NCBI GenBank assembly: GCA_030740295.1
Contig: JASLXP010000695.1
Span: 1 to 6,936 of the forward strand
Length of the DNA stretch: 6,936 bases
Direction: 5' to 3'
DNA from: Planctomycetota bacterium
Lineage (GTDB): Bacteria; Planctomycetota; PUPC01; JACPCR01
How positions within the stretch are numbered: the stretch's first letter is position 1; every line of letters begins with the position of its first letter. Positions 1 to 6,300 of the stretch are shown one piece after another. The notes beneath the pieces were generated by a model. That model was not told the origin of the DNA and searched no databases. It saw only the letters and a list, made by a program, of their open reading frames with translations. A program made the position numbers and the translations under genes.

Positions 1-494
1 TCAGTGTCGACGACACCTCGACGACGACCATTTCGCCCGCCATGTTCGAGGCATGCAATCTCGACCTGACCGACGCGCGCGCCGACGCGGCACACGCCGC
101 AGGGAAGCTCTACTTCCACCACTCCTGCGGGCACATTCGTGACCTGCTGTCGCTTTACCGGCGCACAAAAATGGACGGCGTGCACGCCTTCACCATCCCG
201 TCGATCGGCAACGTCACGGTAGCCGACGGGCGCAAGGCCCTTGGCAACCGCATCACTGTTATGGCAGGCGTGCAACAACTGGCTGGGCCGTTGGATGATC
301 GCGCCGCCGTGCGCGAGAGCATTCACCAGATGATCCGCGAAGCGGAACCGTGGGACCACTTCATCCTTGGTGTCGCCGGCTACCCCAACCGCACTATGGA
401 CCAAACGAAGTTCGTCGTCGACTGTTGCCGGGAACTGGGAGGGAACCCCGAAAGCAATGCGAAACAGCCGGCCACAACAATAGCAGAGGGCTGA
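1..494 (+). CDS. Uroporphyrinogen decarboxylase (URO-D)-like protein, 3' part
   Basis: The frame is open from base 3 to the TGA at 492-494, giving 163 residues of a C-terminal part; the family is usually about 340-380 residues, so the start lies upstream. The ATG at 42 is internal, because the residues before it (SVDDTSTTTISPAMFE) already match the family pattern in which an ISPxMF helix precedes the 'AHAAGK' strand. Next comes H-H-S-C-G-H (bases 117-134), the equivalent of the metal-binding HxC of MtaA/MtbA-type methyltransferases, then 'ITVMAGVQ', the usual strand ahead of the 'GNxDP'-like loop. The terminal 'FILGVAGYP' stretch replaces the family's usual 'ILSPGCxIP', so the second Cys ligand appears to be absent; the only later cysteines are a C-C pair at bases 423-428. 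Fold assignment is firm. True heme-pathway decarboxylase activity is unlikely in this context; a methyltransferase-like or unknown role is more probable. Cytoplasmic by family. Confidence 0.85.
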   Translation, partial: SVDDTSTTTISPAMFEACNLDLTDARADAAHAAGKLYFHHSCGHIRDLLSLYRRTKMDGVHAFTIPSIGNVTVADGRKALGNRITVMAGVQQLAGPLDDRAAVRESIHQMIREAEPWDHFILGVAGYPNRTMDQTKFVVDCCRELGGNPESNAKQPATTIAEG

Positions 495-620
495 AAATTA
501 CTATTGCCAGGGCCTCGGAAGGAAGGCGTCATCCAATGCATTTGGTTGATGATCTATGCTGCCGCAGAAAAGCTCAAAAAATCTGACACGAAGACCCAGT
601 CGAAATGAAGCTCGAATTTC

Positions 621-683
621 TGGATCAGCGGATTTGAGCCAACAGGATGAAATAAGCGTATGGTAGTGACCGCCGCTGATTCG
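621..683 (+). repeat. Inverted repeat, possible leader hairpin
   Basis: ATCAGCGG at 624-631 is exactly complementary to CCGCTGAT at 673-680. Allowing G-U pairs, the stem extends to 11 pairs (621-631 with 673-683). The loop is 41 bases, so stability is modest. It ends about 24 bases before the Shine-Dalgarno of the next gene. It could be a leader structure or an operator-like dyad, or chance. Confidence 0.25.
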
Positions 684-706
684 TGACTTTACCCAAGCGA
701 TATAGC

Positions 707-712
707 AAGGAG
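707..712 (+). promoter_or_regulatory. Strong Shine-Dalgarno deciding the ATG at 722
   Basis: AAGGAG lies 9 bases before the ATG at 722. It fixes the start of the Gfo/Idh/MocA gene there instead of at the in-frame GTG at 683, which would put 13 extra residues (MTLPKRYSKEKRQ) in front and has no comparable ribosome binding site. Confidence 0.8.
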
Positions 713-721
713 AAAAGACAG

Positions 722-2005
722 ATGGAAGCAGAAGAACAGAAAGGTATCTCACGTCGGGATTTCATGCAGGTGGCCGGTGGTGCGGGGTTGGCCATGGGGC
801 TGGCCGGAGTGACAGGCGAGGAGGCGGGCGAGGACGATCTCGACCTGGGCCTGGATGACATACCGAAGGATCTCGAGGGAAACGTCATCCCCGGCTTCGA
901 AAAGACACGGAAAGCCGAGCCCAAACCCAAAACCAAAACCGCAAAGGGCTGGCAGCCCGTCTCCGACCGCAAGGTTCGCGTCGGCATCGCGGGTTACGGC
1001 CTGTGCAGGTTCGGCGCGCAATTCTCCTTCCAGACGCACCCAAACGTTGAGGTGGTGGCCGTCAGTGATCTCGATCCCAATCGCTGCGCCGGGTTGGCGA
1101 AAGTCTGCCGCTGCAAGAAGACCTACCCCTCCTGCGAGGAAATGGTCAAGGACGACAACATCGAGGCCGTCTTCATCGCCACGGATGCCCCCAGCCATGC
1201 GCGCCTGGCCGTTATGGCGCTGAAGCACGGCAAGCATGTGGCTAGCGCGGTTCCAGCGGTTTTCGGCTCCAATGGTCTCGAAGAGGCCGAGCTGCTGTTC
1301 AATGCGGTGAAGGCAAGCGGCAAGAAATACATGATGTTCGAGACCACGGCGTTCAGACCCAATTGCTACGCCTCGCGGCAGCAGTATCAGGCGGGCGCTT
1401 TGGGCAAGCTGGTCTACTCGGAGGGGGAGTACTACCATTACATGGGAGCTCCGCTTGGCAGCTACAACCCGAAGACGGGGAAGGTCGACGGCAACGGATG
1501 GCGCAAAGGGCTGGCGCCCATGTGGTATCCCACTCATTCCACAGGCTTCTACGTCGCGGTCAGCGGCGGCCGGTTGACGGAGGCCTCCTGCCTGGGCATG
1601 CCCAGCATCGTCGGACATCTCAAGGCCGACGGCAATGCCTACAAGAACCCCTTCGGCACCGAAGTCGCCCTGCTCAAGACAAGCGAAGGCGGCATGTCGC
1701 GCATGGCGGTAAGCTGGGATATGCCGGGCGCCCACGGCGAGACAGGTCGGGTCTTCGGCCAGAAGAACGGCAACACGCCCAAGGTAAACACCAGCAAACC
1801 ACCACTGCCTCCCCGCGTCAGCGGCGGCGGTCACGGCGGCTCTCACGGGTATCTCTCGAACGACTTCATCGAGTCGATCCTGCTCAATCGCAAGCCGGTG
1901 GTAGACGCAGGCGATGCGCTCAACATGACCCTGGCCGGTGTCATCGCCCATCAATCGGCGCTCAAGGACGGAGAATGGATGAAGATACCACAGTACGAGC
2001 TTTAG
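722..2005 (+). CDS. Tat-exported Gfo/Idh/MocA family oxidoreductase
   Basis: A 427-residue protein of the NAD(P)-dependent Gfo/Idh/MocA superfamily, which oxidises or reduces sugars, inositols and derivatives. Residues 10-14 are S-R-R-D-F, a twin-arginine motif, followed by a Gly/Ala-rich hydrophobic stretch to about 32; no clear AxA cleavage site is visible. An acidic then Lys/Pro-rich linker (33-76) leads to the Rossmann domain, whose glycine motif is VGIAGYG (87-93), with 'VVAVSDLDP' as the second strand. The catalytic E-K-P motif is replaced by A176-V177-P178. The C-terminal half carries W-Y-P-T-H-S-T-G (His272) and G-H-G-G-S-H (371-375), both typical of the exported planctomycete-type clade and reminiscent of the NAD-dependent GH109 glycosidases, which also have a V-P pair here. 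Role: an exported sugar-modifying enzyme, substrate unknown. A GH109-like hydrolase acting through an oxidised intermediate is an alternative. The FAD oxidoreductase follows after 63 bases. Confidence 0.92.
   Translation: MEAEEQKGISRRDFMQVAGGAGLAMGLAGVTGEEAGEDDLDLGLDDIPKDLEGNVIPGFEKTRKAEPKPKTKTAKGWQPVSDRKVRVGIAGYGLCRFGAQFSFQTHPNVEVVAVSDLDPNRCAGLAKVCRCKKTYPSCEEMVKDDNIEAVFIATDAPSHARLAVMALKHGKHVASAVPAVFGSNGLEEAELLFNAVKASGKKYMMFETTAFRPNCYASRQQYQAGALGKLVYSEGEYYHYMGAPLGSYNPKTGKVDGNGWRKGLAPMWYPTHSTGFYVAVSGGRLTEASCLGMPSIVGHLKADGNAYKNPFGTEVALLKTSEGGMSRMAVSWDMPGAHGETGRVFGQKNGNTPKVNTSKPPLPPRVSGGGHGGSHGYLSNDFIESILLNRKPVVDAGDALNMTLAGVIAHQSALKDGEWMKIPQYEL
920..940 (+). repeat. Low-complexity CCAAAA-type run encoding a Pro/Lys/Thr linker
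   Basis: A 21-base purine/C run built from CCCAAA and CCAAAA units encodes the P-K-P-K-T-K-T part of the linker between the Tat leader and the Rossmann domain. It is in frame and looks like a flexible spacer; replication slippage could change its length between strains. Confidence 0.5.
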
Positions 2006-2024
2006 TTTGGGGCCTGTGATATCT

Positions 2025-2061
2025 GAGAAGCGCGGGCAAGTTCTCCGCTGAACTCGAGAAC
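2025..2061 (+). promoter_or_regulatory. Weak Shine-Dalgarno with competing hairpins before the FAD oxidoreductase
   Basis: The best ribosome-binding match is GAGAA at 2056-2060, 8 bases before the ATG at 2069. GTTCTC at 2040-2045 is exactly complementary to GAGAAC at 2056-2061, so a 6-pair hairpin with a 10-base loop would cover it. The same TTCTC (2041-2045) can instead pair with an upstream GAGAA (2025-2029), and AGTTC (2039-2043) with GAACT (2050-2054). These pairings exclude each other. The matches are seen directly; any regulatory role is speculation, as the stems are short. Confidence 0.3.
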
Positions 2062-2068
2062 AGTAAAC

Positions 2069-3313
2069 ATGAACACTCGAAAGACCTTTACCGAACCGGC
2101 ACGAGACCTGCCCGTTTACGACACGTTCGATGTTGTCGTAGCTGGAGGCGGGATCGCTGGTGTGGCAGCGGCGGTTGCTGCGGCACGTCACGGGGTCTCT
2201 GTCTGCCTGTTGGAGAAAGCCTGCTCTCTGGGCGGCCTGGCCACGCTCGGAAATGTCATCATCTGGCTGCCTCTTTGCGACGGCAAAGGGCGTCAGGTCA
2301 TCGGCGGCCTGGCGGAAGAGCTTCTCAAGCTCTCGGTAAGAGATCTGGGCTGCGACGATCCATCTGCTCGCTTCCGCGGCATTCCACCTTGCTGGCAACC
2401 AGGAGGCGACCCGGGGGAGCGCAGGAAGGCCCGCTATCGGGTGGAGTTCAATCCGGCGTCCTACCTGCTGGCTCTGGAGGAGCTGGTCGCCGAAGCCGGA
2501 GTCAAGATTCTGTATGATACTCGCGTGTGCGCGGTGGGCATCGAGGACGGCGGGATACGTCATCTACTGGTGGAGAACAAGAGCGGCAGGAGCGCAATCG
2601 CCTGCCGCATGGTGGTCGATGCCACGGGCGATGCCGATGTCTGTTTCCTGGCCGGGGAACAGACCGAATCGCTCGACTCGAACGTCTTGTGCGGTTGGTT
2701 CTACAGCCTGAGGGACAACGGCCTGAAGCTGCACGCAATGTCCAATCACTACAGCCCCCACGCAACGAAAGACGACGCGACGGGCCCTTTCTTCAGAGGG
2801 GATGACGCCGACCAGGTCACGGCCCACATTCTGGGTACCCGTGAGATGATGCGAAAGAAACTGGCTGACCTCCGTGCTCATGACCCGGATGCAGAAATCC
2901 AGATCGTCGCGCCGCCTTCCATCCCATGTTTTCGCATGACGCGGCGCCTCGTTGGTTCCGTTTCTCTTGGCGAGCAACACATGCACCAGTGGTTTGATGA
3001 TGCCATCGGGCTGACGGGAGACTGGCGGAAGGCCGGCCCTGTCTACGCTGTTCCTCTGCGCTCCATCTGTGGAGCAAAAATGAAAAATCTCCTCACTGCA
3101 GGGCGATGCATCTCCGCTGACACAACGGCATGGGATGCCACGCGAGCCATCCCAACATGCGCCATGACCGGCGAAGCCGCGGGCACGGTCGCAGCGCTGT
3201 CGATCCATCAGACTGGGGGGAACTGCCACGAGATATCCGTCTCGCAATTGCAGCGTCTACTGGATGAGCATGGTGCTATCCTGGATCCGAAACTGATTGA
3301 ACCGTGCGACTGA
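2069..3313 (+). CDS. FAD-dependent oxidoreductase (FAD_oxidored family)
   Basis: A 414-residue flavoprotein. The N-terminal dinucleotide-binding fold is clear: V-V-V-A-G-G-G-I-A-G (22-31, GxGxxG) with the acidic residue ending the second strand at Glu49 (CLLEK), then a G-G-L-A-T loop typical of the FAD_oxidored (Pfam PF12831) family. A second FAD-contact motif, V-D-A-T-G-D (183-188), follows. The C-terminal FAD-binding part is also present: N-L-L-T-A-G-R-C (339-346) and I-P-T-C-A-M-T-G-E-A-A-G (361-372). There is no signal peptide or membrane segment, so it should be cytoplasmic. Length is at the shorter end for the family. The substrate is not defined for most members, many of which sit beside glycan-degradation genes. 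The ATG at 2069 is chosen because the Rossmann strand begins about 20 residues in. It is probably cotranscribed with its neighbours (gaps of 63 and 49 bases). Family assignment is firm; the reaction is unknown. Confidence 0.9.
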   Translation: MNTRKTFTEPARDLPVYDTFDVVVAGGGIAGVAAAVAAARHGVSVCLLEKACSLGGLATLGNVIIWLPLCDGKGRQVIGGLAEELLKLSVRDLGCDDPSARFRGIPPCWQPGGDPGERRKARYRVEFNPASYLLALEELVAEAGVKILYDTRVCAVGIEDGGIRHLLVENKSGRSAIACRMVVDATGDADVCFLAGEQTESLDSNVLCGWFYSLRDNGLKLHAMSNHYSPHATKDDATGPFFRGDDADQVTAHILGTREMMRKKLADLRAHDPDAEIQIVAPPSIPCFRMTRRLVGSVSLGEQHMHQWFDDAIGLTGDWRKAGPVYAVPLRSICGAKMKNLLTAGRCISADTTAWDATRAIPTCAMTGEAAGTVAALSIHQTGGNCHEISVSQLQRLLDEHGAILDPKLIEPCD

Positions 3314-3324
3314 TCCATTCTGGC

Positions 3325-3337
3325 GAGGCAACGCCTC
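3325..3337 (+). repeat. Small intergenic hairpin
   Basis: GAGGC (3325-3329) and GCCTC (3333-3337) form a perfect 5-pair stem with a 3-base loop in the 49-base gap before the lyase gene. It is not followed by a T-run (next bases TTCCATCT), so it is a poor terminator. It could be an mRNA stabilising or processing element, or chance. Confidence 0.3.
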
Positions 3338-3345
3338 TTCCATCT

Positions 3346-3351
3346 GAAAGG
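3346..3351 (+). promoter_or_regulatory. Shine-Dalgarno supporting the GTG start at 3363
   Basis: GAAAGG lies 11 bases before the GTG at 3363, slightly long spacing. The reading frame is closed by TGA at 3345-3347, and between that stop and 3363 there is no ATG, GTG or TTG in frame, so GTG 3363 is the earliest possible start. Confidence 0.55.
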
Positions 3352-3362
3352 CAAACAATAGA

Positions 3363-6300
3363 GTGAATCCTGCAACCCTGACGATCCTGTTTCTGACCTC
3401 TGTCTCAGCCTCTGCCGAGGACCTCATCCTTTCAAAATGGGACGGGCTAACTGCGGACGCGGCTGTGCTCTACGAAGGCAAGCCTGCGCTCTTCTGGCCG
3501 GACATTGCGAAGAAGACTTCGATTCCCTGTCAGAACCCGCCTGGCAACTGGACCCCTTACGCGGCTTTCTCATTTCGGGTTCACTCGGAGAAAGCGACCG
3601 ATTCGAGGCTTTCTCTCATCATCACTTCGGAAAACGAAAAGACGGAAGGGCCGGATTATTACTATCTCACTTTCAGCTCAGACTTTGAAGGTTGGAGGAA
3701 GTTTGTCTTCGCCCGGGAAACGCTTGGCGCCGCCCGCGAACCACTTGGCTGGGACAAGATCGGCCGCGTCTTCTTCAGCTCCAACTGGGCCCACCGGCTC
3801 GACCCCGAGACGCGAATCCGAATCGCTGATTTCCGCCTGAGCACGATACCGATTCCTGGAACAGGGAAGACGTCCGGCGAACTGTTAACCAACCGGAGCT
3901 TCGAGATCGACGGCAACCATGACGACACTCCTGACGGCTGGAGCAAGTCCTCTTTTAGAACCGAGGCCAAGATTCAACTGGATCGAAAAGTCGCTCATAC
4001 TGGAAAGAGCTCGGTCCGGATCGAAGGGCGGCCCAAGTGCCGGGCCGGGCTGTCCGTGGGATTCCGGCAGTCCCATACTGACCCGGAGCACGTCTATCTG
4101 TTGTCCGCCTGGGTAAAGGTGGATGGTAAGAGCAACCACCCGCAACGGACCTCCGCTCGCCTCACATCAGTCAACGCAGATGGCCGGGTTTTGAAGAGTG
4201 ATTACCGGTTCTGCGGGGCCGGGCCTTACGGCTGGCGTCGCCATCAGTGGCTCGCCGGCCTCCCCGCCGAATCGGTCCGATTCAATCTCGTCCTGTTCCA
4301 CCACGGCGGAGGCACCGCATGGTGGGACGATGTTTCTCTGTTGCGTGCCCGGCCGGTGACCGCTCTCTCGCCGGAACAGAATTCTACGGTTGGAGACGGC
4401 AAGCCCACGTTCCGATGGCAGTCCGATGGTAAAGGTGAGCTGTCCGTTTCCACCGACTCAGCGTTCGATCCCGCAAAGACTCAAACTTTCGCTGTTACCG
4501 GCAAGACCTTTTCACCGCCTGAGCCGCTAGCCCTCGGCAAGACCTACTACTGGCGCGTCATCCTGAAAGGCGAAGCCGGCGAACTGCCCGGTATCACGGT
4601 TTCGAAGGGTGAAGACCGGGTCCGCAGGACAAGCCAGTTCTTTGCCGGCACCTGGAAGCAGCGCTCCGCACCTCTCCGTGAAAAGGTCGAAAAACTGGAA
4701 GCACGGCTGGCGCCTCTGAAAGACTTCGCTCAGCGCAACAAGATGTGGGATTCTTTTTCGCTGCTGGCCGGCGCGGTCAAGAGGGCAGACGCTTTTGCCT
4801 CGACAGAGCCTGATAATCCAGCGGAAGCCATTCAGAACCTGGACGAGGCATGGAAGGAGCTTGGATACACGCTGCCCTGGTGGGAGAAGATCTTTCTGGA
4901 TGACCGTTCGCTGTTCGCCGGTCTGGATCTTGAGCGTCCCGGCCTGGAAAAAGTGAAGGGGAAAGCAAGTGCCGGTGATTACGCCGCAGCAAGATTGGCA
5001 TTGCTCAAATACTACAAGGCGCGCAAGAAGCCGAGTTGGTACTCCCGTTTCGAGGAACCGCTCTCGCGCAGGCCAGGCAACCGAATTCATCGCACGGCCG
5101 ACCAGTACCTGACCCACAGGATGCCCATCCATTCTTACAAGGAGCCGGTCTACGACCTTGGCGGAGATTTCGACTGGCACATCTTTCCCACGATCGACGT
5201 CGAATGGCCCACCAAGATTCACCGGCACTTCCATTGGCGCACCATTGCCGGGGCCTACTGGCAGACGGGCAACGAAAAATACGGCGAAGAGATCAAGCAG
5301 CAGCTTTTCGACTGGGCAAAGGACAACCCGATGGAACGGTGGGACCGTTTTCGTTACCGGTGGGCCTGGAGCACGCTGAACGCGACGGTCCGCATCTACT
5401 CCAGTTGGATCAATGCGTGGCTGCAGGTCCGCCATTCGGATGCCTGGAACGAGGATGCCCAGTTTGTCTTTCTCACCGAGTTGCGGGAGCACGGCCGATT
5501 TCTCATGACCCATGCCGCCAGAACCGGGAACTGGGTCGTTGCCGAAGCCCGCGGGCTTGTCGAGCTCGGAGTTCTGTTTCCGGAATTCAAAGAAGCCAAA
5601 GCCTGGCGAGAGGAAGGCTTTCGCAGACTGAAACGTGAACTTCAGAAACAGGTGCTCGAAGACGGTGTACACGTCGAGCGCACCCCGGGATACCACAGCA
5701 TGACCATGAGCTGTTTCATGGATCCTGTCCGGCTCGGTCATCTGAACCAGGTGGAAGGCGCCGGCATCGATGAGTTCATCAGCAAGATTGAAAAGATGCA
5801 CGAGCTCTATCTCTACGGATCGAAACCCAATCGTCGGATGGCGCAAATAGGCGACGCCGGCCCCATGTCGGCTGACCGCTTTCTAAGACGTGGTTACGAT
5901 ATGTTTCGCCGAGACGACATGCGCTACGTCGTCTCCGATGGCAAGGAGGGCCGGCCGCCCGTGCACCGCTCGTACGCTTTCGACGCCGCGGGATTTTACG
6001 TGAGCCGCAGTGCGTGGTGCGACCGCAACGCCCTCTGGAGCATCATCGACTGGGGAGGCTATCTGGGTCACTGCCACGATGACATGGGACACATCAGCCT
6101 CTATGCCTACGGCTCGGACCTTCTCATCGACAGTGGCCGCTACAGTTATGCCTGGCCCATGAGAGCGCCCTTCCATCAGACCATCGGGCACAACACGGTG
6201 ATGGTGGACCGCAAGACCCAGAAGCGCCGCGACCCGCTGGAGGCGCAGTGGATCAGCACAGGCCAATTCGATTACTTTCGCGGCCTCACCGACAACTCCG

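Larger units (their letters stand above)
495..721 (+). other. Intergenic leader between URO-D-like and Gfo/Idh/MocA genes
   Basis: This 227-base gap is the longest in the window. It is visibly more A/T-rich than the flanking genes, with runs such as AAAATTA just after the stop and AAAAAA near 575. I find no gene with family-like sequence in any frame, no intrinsic terminator (no stem followed by a T-run) and no promoter with well-spaced -35 and -10 boxes. The contrast in spacing with the 63- and 49-base gaps downstream makes it the most likely place for a promoter of the downstream three genes, but that is inference. Confidence 0.5.

Noticed and set aside
42..44. ATG at 42 as start of the URO-D-like gene
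   Set aside because: The frame is open to the window edge and the residues before this ATG match the family, so it is an internal methionine.
350..586. 78-codon + strand frame overlapping the end of the URO-D-like gene
   Set aside because: Most of it is out of frame inside a real gene; the translation is Arg-rich, without a family or ribosome binding site.
683..721. GTG at 683 as start of the Gfo/Idh/MocA gene
   Set aside because: The ATG at 722 has a good AAGGAG 9 bases upstream and places the twin-arginine motif at residues 11-12, as usual; the GTG has no ribosome binding site.
749..2563. 604-codon open frame on the minus strand
   Set aside because: It is antisense to two genes with clear family motifs, spans the gap between them, and its translation is rich in Arg/His/Ala with no recognisable domain. 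It is open only because of the codon bias of the + strand genes.
3325..3345. Intrinsic terminator between the FAD oxidoreductase and the lyase
   Set aside because: The stem has only 5 pairs and no T-run follows, so termination is not supported.
3437..3840. Small + strand frames suggesting separate short genes after the FAD oxidoreductase
   Set aside because: They are out-of-frame readings of the lyase N-terminal module; the GTG-started frame gives a leader and beta-sandwich sequence continuous with the lyase.
4527..5846. 439-codon open frame on the minus strand
   Set aside because: It lies entirely antisense to the lyase gene, whose frame carries conserved heparinase II/III motifs through this stretch; the antisense translation shows no domain.
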